From a virus, in IMG/VR virus record IMGVR_UViG_3300031962_000010, positions 1 through 39,569 of that record: a DNA stretch of 39,569 nt, one strand, 5' to 3'. Position 1 is the stretch's first letter. Each line of letters opens with the position of its first letter. Of the stretch, positions 12,561 through 18,935 are shown piece after piece. Under the pieces are notes generated by a model that did not search any database, was not told the origin of the DNA, and worked only from the letters and a program-made list of their open reading frames with translations. A program made the position numbers and the translations under genes.

Positions 12561-13096
12561 ACCATTCTCCTTTGGCCATGATGGCCCTCCTTGTATTTGA
12601 CCAGCCAATCCTTCGACAGCCGGTTCAATGCTTTGAGCATAATGGGATGATGCGACTTGACCATCGCTTTGACATGCGACCAATGGTGGCCGTGCAGCGT
12701 GGTGCAAATCAAGCACAGCTTGTGATTGCCGTGCTGATGGTAGAGTTTGAACTTATCGCCGCACAGTTCGCAAAAGCGGTACAACTCAACGGTTTTGTAA
12801 TGGAATAATTGCAAAGTGCCTTTGCCTAATTTTTCAACGATCTGCGCTTTTGTTAATCCTTGGCGTGCGAGTCTTTGCACCTGGAGGCGCAACTCCGCGC
12901 GCCTCGCAGTCTTGATTTCATTGGGAACGATGCCTTGTTTGAATAAGACTTGCCTCACACGTTCGCGCGTCAAAGCGAATACGTTCCCGATCTCTTGAAG
13001 TTTCATTCCACTCCGATACATATCCGCCATTTCCGCGTTGCGTTCCCGAGTGGCCTGCGGTTGTGAATTTCCAGGCCCATATTTATGTCGTCCCAT
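12557..13096 (-). CDS. HTH protein with C-terminal zinc-finger region
   Basis: A 179-residue protein. ATG 13096 has GGAGGAGG directly upstream. Residues 25-60 (MADMYRSGMKLQEIGNVFALTRERVRQVLFKQG) look like a sigma-70 region 4/resolvase-type HTH. A second HTH-like stretch (LARQGLTKAQIVEKLGKG) follows, then CELCGDKFKLYHQHGNHKLCLIC and HGHHWSHVK, a zinc-binding Cys/His array. Such proteins regulate phage transcription or bind DNA at replication sites; which applies here is not evident. Its stop overlaps the next ATG. Confidence 0.75.
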   Translation of the reverse strand: MGRHKYGPGNSQPQATRERNAEMADMYRSGMKLQEIGNVFALTRERVRQVLFKQGIVPNEIKTARRAELRLQVQRLARQGLTKAQIVEKLGKGTLQLFHYKTVELYRFCELCGDKFKLYHQHGNHKLCLICTTLHGHHWSHVKAMVKSHHPIMLKALNRLSKDWLVKYKEGHHGQRRMV

Positions 13097-13301
13097 TTCC
13101 TCCTCCTGCAATTCCGCAGCTAATAATGCGCTTGCACTTCGCGCAACTGAAAATAATCACCATCCCGCGACCCGTTTCGTAAGCTGGCTTCGAGCGGATA
13201 AACGGATTGCGCAAGCCACAATGCGGGCACGTGGGCGTCGCGTTCTTCACTTTAGCCCACAACTCATCGATGCTTTGGGCTTCGACTATATTCGAGGACA
13301 T
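13083..13301 (-). CDS. Zinc-ribbon protein (72 aa)
   Basis: From ATG 13301 (MSSNIVEAQSIDELWAK): CPHCG near residue 25, then CAKC near residue 53, a standard two-knuckle zinc ribbon with strands between. It overlaps the next gene by 14 bases. Probably nucleic-acid binding. The upstream 84 bases (13302-13385) hold a TTTTCCACA (DnaA-box-like) and no gene. Confidence 0.7.
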   Translation of the reverse strand: MSSNIVEAQSIDELWAKVKNATPTCPHCGLRNPFIRSKPAYETGRGMVIIFSCAKCKRIISCGIAGGGNGTT

Positions 13302-13385
13302 GGATTTTTCCACAGGTTTTGCACAACTCCGTACAAGCCAGAATGCCAAGGTTTTTCTTCAAAAATCGGGTGAATCTTCTCGCCA

Positions 13386-13592
13386 CTACCCACTGGCTAA
13401 AGACTTGTCTTCCGCATGGGCTTCGTTGACCGTCATGTTGGTTCCCAAATAAATCGTTCCGATCACTTTTCTGTCTCCGCTTCGCATCGTCCAAACAAAT
13501 GGATTTTTGCCGTGCAACCCGCCTGCTTCGAGTTCCTCTGCTGTTACCGTCGCCACCAGTTCGCCAGCGTGTTTTATTTCCCAAGTTTTCAC
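13386..13592 (-). CDS. Small hypothetical protein (68 aa)
   Basis: A beta-rich protein (MKTWEIKHAGELVATVTAEELE...GDRKVIGTIYLG). The GTG at 13592 overlaps the TGA of the annealing-type protein as GTGA. No motif is recognised. The acidic and hydrophobic alternation suggests a small beta-sheet fold. Confidence 0.65.
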   Translation of the reverse strand: MKTWEIKHAGELVATVTAEELEAGGLHGKNPFVWTMRSGDRKVIGTIYLGTNMTVNEAHAEDKSLASG

Positions 13593-14551
13593 GCCAAATC
13601 CTTGGGCGGCGGATTCTTCGGCCAGATTTCATCCATCGCTTTTTGCGCCGCTTTTGCACCTTTCAACTGTTCCTTGACCGCCGCAACAGCGGACTTCGGC
13701 GTGACCGGCTCCGCATCCTTGTCCTTCGCTTCCATCACTTCGCGCCAGCTTGTGTGCCCTTCACGGATCGCGGCAAACAACGCGCGCAAGTCCGTGATTT
13801 CTTTTTGCGCCAGCGTTTCCACGTCATGGCCGAGATATTCCTTGAGTTGCGCGACACTGACCCCGACGGTCGAAAACGCATCGAAGATTTTACGTTTGCC
13901 AAGTTCCGGGTCAATCGCATCTTGATTCGCCTGCGTGGCCAGGATTTGCACCATGCATTCTTCCACAATGTCGCCGGGAAGCAAGCGCAAGCCATTGGTG
14001 CGGATGGCCTTGGAAATCAGCGCGTTCTGTTTGTTCAGTAGGTCGTCTTCGGTCGCGGAAAGAATATACACCACATTGCCCGCTTTATTCTGCCGCGTGC
14101 GAATCACTTCATCGCCTTCGCGCGCGTTGCGCCTTTCCACAGTTTTTTCCACAGTGATGTCCGAGCTGTAAGGCGTGTTGGTTTCGCAATCGACCACAAT
14201 CACCCGCACGATACGCTTTTCGCGGTCATCATACACCGTCATTTGATCCACGCTGATGTTGCCCATCAAGCGGATGGCGGTCTCGGCGAAACGGATCGAT
14301 GGACCTTCGACACCCCGGCCAATTGGTTTGAGATAGCGCGCCACGGCGGCAAAGCCGGGGCGCTTGCACTCTTTCAGCAATTTCTCGCGCACTACGTCAA
14401 GGTCTCTTGGATGCCTTTCCGCGTAGATATAGCGCGCCTTTATCATCGCTTCCGCTTGTGCCGCCACTGCCGAGCTGGCGGTCTCCGCCCGGTAACGCTC
14501 GACGGGTTCCGGCGATTTCACCACTTCGAGTTTCCTCTCCTCTTTGTCCAT
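13589..14551 (-). CDS. Putative single-strand annealing-type recombination protein
   Basis: A 320-residue protein from ATG 14551 (MDKEERKLEVVKSPEPVERYR), with GGAG upstream. The conserved run KRPGFAAVARYLKPIGRGVEGPSIRFAETAIRLMGNI, then YDDREKRIVRVIVVDCETN, TVEKTVERR, VVYILSATEDDLLNKQNALISKAIR and RLLPGDIVEE follows a phage family that is regularly paired with YqaJ/lambda-exo nucleases. By that pairing and position it is probably the annealing partner. The family name is inference; the sequence conservation pattern is strong. Confidence 0.7.
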   Translation of the reverse strand: MDKEERKLEVVKSPEPVERYRAETASSAVAAQAEAMIKARYIYAERHPRDLDVVREKLLKECKRPGFAAVARYLKPIGRGVEGPSIRFAETAIRLMGNISVDQMTVYDDREKRIVRVIVVDCETNTPYSSDITVEKTVERRNAREGDEVIRTRQNKAGNVVYILSATEDDLLNKQNALISKAIRTNGLRLLPGDIVEECMVQILATQANQDAIDPELGKRKIFDAFSTVGVSVAQLKEYLGHDVETLAQKEITDLRALFAAIREGHTSWREVMEAKDKDAEPVTPKSAVAAVKEQLKGAKAAQKAMDEIWPKNPPPKDLA

Positions 14552-15545
14552 GGTGTTCCCACTCCTCGTTGGGCTGAAACAAAAATCTTCGCGAGCCTTG
14601 GCGCAGCGTGGTACATGCTTTAATGACTGCATCACAGACATCGCTCGGCTTGCGTTCATTAATGATCGGGCAATATTTTTTGTATTCTTCACTAATCGCT
14701 AGGAAAGCTATTTTCCAATCGACATCTTCGCGGTCTTTTGTTTTCTTCCAAGTGATTCTGCCGAAGTCCCCCTGAATCCCGTCGTGTTCACCGATAATCA
14801 TCTTTAGGCGATTTTCTGCTTCCGCTTGATACTCACTGTATTCTTCGACCACTCGGCGTGCGGAGCCGAGCGCAAATATTAGTTGCTGGCTGGTAATGTC
14901 ATTCTCTTTTATCGGTAGAAGATTTAGCGGGAATTTCTTACGCAAATAAACTTTCCAAGCCGCTGAACCGTCTATATCGGGCGGCTGGTCGGCAACGATG
15001 TAGCGGTCCCACCAATCACGAAGCTGCTCAATCATGTCGTGTTCCAGTTCCGCGTCGCGCTCAATCGTGTAAATGGAGAACTTCACGCCACCATGGAGCA
15101 ACGCAATGTCCCACACGGGATAATCCGTCACCGCCATGTAATGCGCGCACTGAATCAGATAGTGGTAAGGCACCTGGTCCGTTCCCGGTTCGCCAAACTG
15201 GTCGGCGAATTGATTTTCGCTTTTGAGTTCCACTCCGCGGTCCACTCCCGCAACGAAGCGGTCAGGCGTGCCCATCAAAATCTTGTGGACCGGATGAATC
15301 CAATGCACCGGGAAAGGTAAGTCTAATTGTTTTCCAGTCTCGCGTTCGTATAGCCGCGCAATCACCGGTTCCAAGTCTTTGCCAAGAGCTAGGAGGAATT
15401 CCCGCGCAGGGTCTTTCTCTTCGGCCAAGCCCTTTTTCTCCAGCCACACCTGCATCGCGCTTTTCCAAGGACTCAAGCCAAGAATGGCGGCGGCATCCGA
15501 ACCGCCGATGCCGGTGCGCCTGTCAATTTTCCACTGATTATCCAC
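14397..15545 (-). CDS. YqaJ/lambda-exonuclease-like recombination nuclease
   Basis: A 382-residue frame. GIGGSDAAAILGLSPW (residues 12-27) is the typical N-terminal motif, followed by EFLLALGKDLEPVIARLYERETGK, TPDRFVAGVDRGVELKSEN (catalytic D and E-x-K near residues 94-106) and a QCAHYMAVT helix. It resects DNA ends for annealing by the adjacent protein. Start codon is GTG 15545. The last 50 residues (after EEWEHHGQ) have a low-complexity look and overlap the annealing-type gene by 155 bases, so the true C-terminus may differ. Confidence 0.85.
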   Translation of the reverse strand: MDNQWKIDRRTGIGGSDAAAILGLSPWKSAMQVWLEKKGLAEEKDPAREFLLALGKDLEPVIARLYERETGKQLDLPFPVHWIHPVHKILMGTPDRFVAGVDRGVELKSENQFADQFGEPGTDQVPYHYLIQCAHYMAVTDYPVWDIALLHGGVKFSIYTIERDAELEHDMIEQLRDWWDRYIVADQPPDIDGSAAWKVYLRKKFPLNLLPIKENDITSQQLIFALGSARRVVEEYSEYQAEAENRLKMIIGEHDGIQGDFGRITWKKTKDREDVDWKIAFLAISEEYKKYCPIINERKPSDVCDAVIKACTTLRQGSRRFLFQPNEEWEHHGQRGEETRSGEIAGTRRALPGGDRQLGSGGTSGSDDKGALYLRGKASKRP

Positions 15546-15554
15546 AGGATTTCC

Positions 15555-15638
15555 TTATCTGAATCCAACGAAGAAAAAAGCATAAGCCAGTGCGGCGATG
15601 GCAATAATGGCCATCACACTGACGCGCAGCAACGCCAT
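15555..15638 (-). CDS. Membrane microprotein (27 aa)
   Basis: MALLRVSVMAIIAIAALAYAFFFVGFR is a single hydrophobic helix with a basic N-terminal flank. It begins at ATG 15638, right after the TAG of the excisionase-like gene, in an otherwise empty 90-base gap. The ribosome site (AGG) is weak. Role unknown. Confidence 0.55.
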   Translation of the reverse strand: MALLRVSVMAIIAIAALAYAFFFVGFR

Positions 15639-15639
15639 C

Positions 15640-15831
15640 CTATGCGGCCCTTGCATCGCGCCTCTTGGCAATCAGTTTTTCTAAATCTTGCTCGCGAATC
15701 AAAACCTTGCCGCCATGCTTCACACGCGGCAGCAGAATCCCCAAGTCTTCTTTCAGCCAGCGCTTGAGCGCTCTGCGGTCAACTCCAATCTTTTTCGCAG
15801 CTTCGGAAAGCGAATAGTGCCGTTCGATCAT
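15640..15831 (-). CDS. Excisionase-like winged HTH protein (63 aa)
   Basis: From ATG 15831 (MIERHYSLSEAAKKIGVDRRALKRWL): the pattern matches MerR/Xis-type HTH_17 proteins, with a sequence-recognition helix (RRALKRWLKEDLG), a wing (PRVKHGGKVLIREQDL) and a C-terminal basic helix. It lies one gene from the early promoter, and the phage has a tyrosine integrase, so directional control of excision is likely. The ATG overlaps the preceding TGA (ATGA). Confidence 0.75.
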   Translation of the reverse strand: MIERHYSLSEAAKKIGVDRRALKRWLKEDLGILLPRVKHGGKVLIREQDLEKLIAKRRDARAA

Positions 15832-16004
15832 GCCGGGTCCTTGTGCCGGTCGAGATATTCCCGCAACGCCGTGCGTATCACCTGCGTCATGGTTACATCC
15901 ATACGGTGCGCCACTTGCTCGATTTTCCTGTATAGCTCGAAGTTGACCCGCGCGGATAAGACTTCCAATTGGCGCTGGGTAATGGATTTCCGTTTCCGGC
16001 CCAT
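15828..16004 (-). CDS. Ribbon-helix-helix regulator
   Basis: 58 residues from ATG 16004 (MGRKRKSITQRQLEVLSARVNFELYRKIEQVAHRMDVTMTQVIRTALREYLDRHKDPA abbreviated by position): a short strand SARVNFEL, then two helices YRKIEQVAHRM and TMTQVIRTALREYL, the Arc/CopG/MetJ topology. AAGGA lies nine bases upstream. It is the first gene after the leftward promoter and is the best candidate to bind the palindromes in the divergent control region. The family assignment is firm; the target is inferred. Confidence 0.8.
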   Translation of the reverse strand: MGRKRKSITQRQLEVLSARVNFELYRKIEQVAHRMDVTMTQVIRTALREYLDRHKDPA

Positions 16005-16042
16005 TCGGCGAATTCCTTTGTCGAATTTTCGACAGCACAGCC

Positions 16043-16071
16043 ATATAAATTCCCCCGACAAAAAATGTCAA
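16043..16071 (-). promoter_or_regulatory. Leftward early promoter
   Basis: Minus strand TTGACA (16071-16066), 17 bases, TTATAT (16048-16043). Start near 16036; it drives the RHH gene and the recombination operon. Confidence 0.75.
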
Positions 16072-16074
16072 GGA

Positions 16075-16120
16075 CGTATACGAAAATTTCCCTTGAAATA
16101 CGAAAATCTTTCAGGTATAC
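16075..16120. promoter_or_regulatory. Operator cluster between divergent early promoters
   Basis: CGTATACG palindrome (16075-16082), then two direct repeats ATACGAAAAT (16078-16087 and 16098-16107) spaced 20 bases, and GTATAC (16115-16120) overlapping the rightward -10. Layout suits a repressor/Cro-type switch. Confidence 0.6.
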
Positions 16121-16121
16121 A
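16093..16121 (+). promoter_or_regulatory. Rightward early promoter
   Basis: TTGAAA (16093-16098), 17 bases, TATACA (16116-16121), followed by AAGGAGG before ATG 16154. Its -10 overlaps a GTATAC site. Confidence 0.75.
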
Positions 16122-16153
16122 AGAGCACTCAAATCTGAAAAAGGAGGTGCAAC

Positions 16154-16324
16154 ATGACGCCTCGCTATCGGCTTATCAAGCTGCGGGTCCGCGTCAGCTT
16201 GTGGCATTTCGTGATTCGCTACACGGTGTTGCTCGCGGCGGTAATCGTGGGAGTCTTGATTTTGATGCTCACCGGCCATCGGGAATATGAAGCGTTGATT
16301 GGAGCCGATGCATTCGCTGATTGA
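16154..16324 (+). CDS. Small single-pass membrane protein (56 aa)
   Basis: A basic amphipathic start (MTPRYRLIKLRVRVS), then one hydrophobic helix (VLLAAVIVGVLILML) and an acidic tail. A near-perfect AAGGAGGTG precedes ATG 16154. It is the first gene of the early-right unit. Membrane interference or superinfection exclusion would fit, but nothing specific is shown. Confidence 0.6.
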   Translation: MTPRYRLIKLRVRVSLWHFVIRYTVLLAAVIVGVLILMLTGHREYEALIGADAFAD

Positions 16325-16427
16325 TTTTCTTGAGCGTTTGTGGAATCGTGTGCGCGGTTGGTTTTCGCGCGAAGTTCAAGAAGTGGGCCAAGGGATCGCG
16401 GAAAACGAAAATAGAGACAACGAATAA
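16308..16427 (+). CDS. Small amphipathic protein (39 aa)
   Basis: MHSLIDFLERLWNRVRGWF, an amphipathic helix rich in Trp/Arg/Leu, followed by an acidic end (AENENRDNE). ATG 16308 overlaps the previous gene by 17 bases. The next gene has AGGAGGAGG directly after its stop. Function unknown. Confidence 0.5.
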   Translation: MHSLIDFLERLWNRVRGWFSREVQEVGQGIAENENRDNE

Positions 16428-16439
16428 TAGGAGGAGGAA

Positions 16440-17228
16440 ATGGGAAAGCGCCTGACAGTACAACAATTGAACACCCTCAAAGAACGCATTGCTGCCAATG
16501 CGAATCGCCACGACATCATCAGTGAAGTAGGCATCGGTCACGCCACCTTCGACCGCATTCGTGCGGCCATCAATCAAGGCGAGCCGTTCGCTCGAATGAT
16601 TGTAAAAGCGCAGATGCGCGAAGCGGGACAGACGATTCATCACGAAAAGAGCGAAAAGAATAGGCAAGCGATTATTGCCGCGCGAACAAAGAGGCCGAAC
16701 GCCCAACGCGCAAGGTTGGTCAGCCGCAAATCGAAGCATGGCCAGTACGCCGAGCGGATAGCGTCCCTGCATGCAAAAGGCAAGGGTCAAGCAGCAATCG
16801 CCAAAACATTGGGTCTGCCGAAAACCACGGTCGAGTATTACGTCAATGCCCGCCCAAAACGGCAGGCCGCGCGATTGGCGCAGTACAGAACAGCCGACCG
16901 GCGTATTTCTCAATCAGCGCCGCAAATCAAGACCCTGCGCGGCCAAGGCTTGGGCGTCGGTGAGATTGCCGAAATACTCAAATTACCGCGAACGACTGTG
17001 AACTATCATTTTTACAAAAAGACCAAAGAAGCACTTTCAGTAGGAAAGGAACAATGGAATGGAACCAGCAGCCCCCTCAACAAACACGTCTGCGTCGGCA
17101 TCGCCTACGCGGAAACGGAGCGCTTCATCGGCGTTCTCGCTGAAAAACTTGCGCTTCCTGCAACATTCCTTAGATCGCGACTTTCAGAACTTTTGGGACT
17201 TTTGGGACATTCGCCGCTGCGGTCGTAA
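16440..17228 (+). CDS. Multi-HTH DNA-binding regulator
   Basis: 262 residues. Three HTH-like stretches are visible: about 15-40 (SEVGIGHATFDRIRAAIN), about 108-135 (GQAAIAKTLGLPKTTVEYYV) and about 160-190 (GVGEIAEILKLPRTTVNYHFYKKT), the last two being near copies. A C-terminal region (KHVCVGIAYAETERFIGVLAEKLALPATFLRSRLSELL) resembles a small helical domain I recall from phage and acidobacterial-type proteins. AGGAGGAGG precedes the ATG. It could be an antirepressor-, Cro- or replication-initiator-like protein. Confidence 0.7.
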   Translation: MGKRLTVQQLNTLKERIAANANRHDIISEVGIGHATFDRIRAAINQGEPFARMIVKAQMREAGQTIHHEKSEKNRQAIIAARTKRPNAQRARLVSRKSKHGQYAERIASLHAKGKGQAAIAKTLGLPKTTVEYYVNARPKRQAARLAQYRTADRRISQSAPQIKTLRGQGLGVGEIAEILKLPRTTVNYHFYKKTKEALSVGKEQWNGTSSPLNKHVCVGIAYAETERFIGVLAEKLALPATFLRSRLSELLGLLGHSPLRS

Positions 17229-17454
17229 TCTCGGCCTGCTCATTAAATGTCCCGTTTGTCCGGCCACGCCGCCTCGGCAGCGACCGGATGAGGATTTCCG
17301 CTGGTATGGGTATCGCAAATGGCGCTGGCTCGCGAATCATATCGCTTCAGACCACTGTCGCGAGCAAGCCTTGACGCATCGCCGCATTACTGCCGAGCAG
17401 AAACGCTTGGAGCAACGGCAAAAAGTTTCGACCGGCAAACGGTCGAATATTTGA
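17059..17454 (+). CDS. Zinc-finger protein overlapping the HTH gene
   Basis: A 131-residue frame from ATG 17059. The N-terminal 50 residues overlap the HTH gene and look shadow-like. The rest is convincing: CPVCPATPP, then YGYRKWRWLANHIASDHC, a Cys2/His2-type zinc site, and a basic tail. A start inside the overlap (TTG 17147) is possible, so only the C-terminal two thirds are secure. Confidence 0.55.
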   Translation: MEPAAPSTNTSASASPTRKRSASSAFSLKNLRFLQHSLDRDFQNFWDFWDIRRCGRNLGLLIKCPVCPATPPRQRPDEDFRWYGYRKWRWLANHIASDHCREQALTHRRITAEQKRLEQRQKVSTGKRSNI

Positions 17455-17469
17455 ACGAGGAGAAGAAAG

Positions 17470-17691
17470 ATGAGCAAACAGCAAGTGACGATGTTCAGTG
17501 CCAAGGGCCACGACGTGCTCTTGGAATACGATCCGGCCACGGCGGACATGAAAGAAGTCAACCGTGTTGTGGATCGGTACGAGAAAGAAACCGGAGGCCG
17601 AGCCTTCAGCTTGGCCACCGGGGAAGCGGTTGAAAACGTCACGCCCGAAACTCGCGACGTGACGATTGTACGGCCCATCGCCGGGGGATAA
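17470..17691 (+). CDS. Small conserved protein ending IAGG
   Basis: 73 residues from ATG 17470, with GAGGAG upstream. The sequence MSKQQVTMFSAKGHDVLLEYDPATADMKEVNRVVDRYEKETGGRAFSL..., ending IVRPIAGG, is an alpha/beta mix that I have seen as a small conserved phage protein, though I cannot give it a name. It sits between two zinc/membrane genes. Confidence 0.7.
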   Translation: MSKQQVTMFSAKGHDVLLEYDPATADMKEVNRVVDRYEKETGGRAFSLATGEAVENVTPETRDVTIVRPIAGG

Positions 17692-17699
17692 TCGAGCGA

Positions 17700-18215
17700 A
17701 TGCGCTTCATCGATCTCAGCGCTCTCGGCATTCAAGTCGTTTGCGTCGGCATCAACTTGGTGCCGGGGGTGCTGAATCTTTGGCGTCATAAATGGGGTTT
17801 GGCGGCAATCAATTTTGGCGGGGCGGCATTCATCATCGGCATAAACTTCTTCATGTATCACATTCGCAAACGCACCCGTCGGCGAATGCAAGAGATTGAC
17901 AACCAACTGAGGGAGCATTTGTCTGGAGTTCCAATGGGCAGCGTACACTATCTAGCTGAAAAAAACTTGATGCGCGCAGTGGCGGCGCTTGGCGCGAAGC
18001 GCAAGGGAGAATGCGTATCCATGAAAGTGGGCCGAACGAGATTCACAATCAAATATCGCAGCGTCACGCGGAATGGTGTCAAAAACACATGCTACCAACA
18101 CATGTACATGCAAAATCTGCCGTGGCAAGAATCAGTCGCCAGCGCCATGCTGATACTGCACCGCAACCCTAAAATTTTCGATAGGTGGCGTAGCCGGGAG
18201 GGTTGGCATGCATGA
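17700..18215 (+). CDS. Membrane protein with a C-terminal domain shared with the next gene
   Basis: 171 residues. Two hydrophobic stretches (LSALGIQVVCVGINLVPGVL, and WGLAAINFGGAAFIIGINFFMY) are followed by a basic loop (RKRTRRRM) and a C-terminal domain of about 95 residues. That domain ends in WQESVASAMLILHRNPKIFDRWRSREGW, echoed by WPEYLANVMLLLHDDPALFDLWRTKPGY in the next gene. It seems that a cytosolic domain was fused to a membrane anchor. Its stop overlaps the next ATG. Confidence 0.65.
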   Translation: MRFIDLSALGIQVVCVGINLVPGVLNLWRHKWGLAAINFGGAAFIIGINFFMYHIRKRTRRRMQEIDNQLREHLSGVPMGSVHYLAEKNLMRAVAALGAKRKGECVSMKVGRTRFTIKYRSVTRNGVKNTCYQHMYMQNLPWQESVASAMLILHRNPKIFDRWRSREGWHA

Positions 18216-18537
18216 CCCTTTTTCGCAGTGTGCGCCTTCATCATCTCCATTTGAGCAGGTCGCCCGCGACAATCTAATCAAAGTCGCCAAAGCGCTCGGT
18301 GCGACGCTTGGCCCTGGCCCTGTGGCACAAATGACCATCGGGCAGGAAATTTTCACAATCCAAGTCGGCGGAATCATCAGACGCGACGGCAGTTTTTCCT
18401 GCTATCGCGTCCCCTTTCAAATGCCCTGGCCGGAATATCTCGCCAACGTGATGTTGCTCTTGCATGACGATCCTGCTCTTTTCGATTTGTGGCGCACAAA
18501 GCCTGGATATTTTTATGCCTCAACCCGCTACGCTTGA
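18208..18537 (+). CDS. Soluble paralogue of the membrane protein's C-terminal domain
   Basis: 109 residues. The central part, LGATLGPGPVAQMTIGQEIFTIQVGG, then WPEYLANVMLLLHDDPALFDLWR, aligns with its upstream neighbour; both keep the spacing between strands. It overlaps that gene's stop by 8 bases. Function unknown. A duplicated domain in tandem suggests either homo-oligomer partners or a sensor/effector pair. Confidence 0.65.
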   Translation: MHDPFSQCAPSSSPFEQVARDNLIKVAKALGATLGPGPVAQMTIGQEIFTIQVGGIIRRDGSFSCYRVPFQMPWPEYLANVMLLLHDDPALFDLWRTKPGYFYASTRYA

Positions 18538-18751
18538 AGAACAGCTCGAACAGAAATTTCCACGCATCAAATGGCGGGAACCGTTGCGCGTGGCCTCACC
18601 GCAAGGCGTGGGCCTCGCCTGTCGGTTCTGCATCGCCAGGGTGGGGCTGAAGGCTCCAGACATCCCCGCCCTGCCCCAAACGATCCATGAATTCCACTCT
18701 CACATGCGCACTTATCACCCTGTTGCCAATGTTACCAATGACGGTGAATAA
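18515..18751 (+). CDS. Small CxxC/His zinc-binding protein (78 aa)
   Basis: ATG 18515 (MPQPATLEEQLEQKFPRIKWREPL). It contains ACRFCIARVGLKAPDIPALPQTIHEFHSHMRTYH, a C-x2-C with several histidines that fits a zinc finger. It overlaps the previous gene by 23 bases. The R-I-K-W-R-E-P start and GLACRFCIA core resemble a small conserved phage family of unknown function. Confidence 0.65.
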   Translation: MPQPATLEEQLEQKFPRIKWREPLRVASPQGVGLACRFCIARVGLKAPDIPALPQTIHEFHSHMRTYHPVANVTNDGE

Positions 18752-18935
18752 GTGCTCTGGAATGCCCCACAAGGCAAATTCTCATCCTGCGCTAAAGCCA
18801 ATAAAACAGCAGTTTCCTCATCTTTTAGCGGACTTTTGGCCTATGCACAAATAAATGATCTGTCTCATATTAAATGCTTGACATTGCACATGTTTAAGCG
18901 TATTGTCTCCAGTAGTGTTGCCAAAGGAGGCAAAT
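18752..18935 (+). other. Intergenic region upstream of integrase
   Basis: 184 bases without a convincing gene. It is A+T-rich and holds the integrase promoter and AAAGGAGG ribosome site; an attachment site could lie here but cannot be recognised without the host sequence. Confidence 0.5.
18878..18906 (+). promoter_or_regulatory. Integrase promoter
   Basis: TTGACA (18878-18883), 17 bases, TATTGT (18901-18906). Start near 18913, 23 bases before the ATG of the integrase. TTGACA is perfect. Confidence 0.75.

Noticed and set aside
15828-15831. RHH plus neighbour as a toxin-antitoxin pair
   Set aside because: The gene after the RHH protein is an HTH excisionase-type protein, not a RelE/MazF-type toxin.
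15640-16071. 143-residue frame for the excisionase-like gene
   Set aside because: The first 80 residues overlap the RHH gene in another frame. The true start is ATG 15831 with ATGA coupling.
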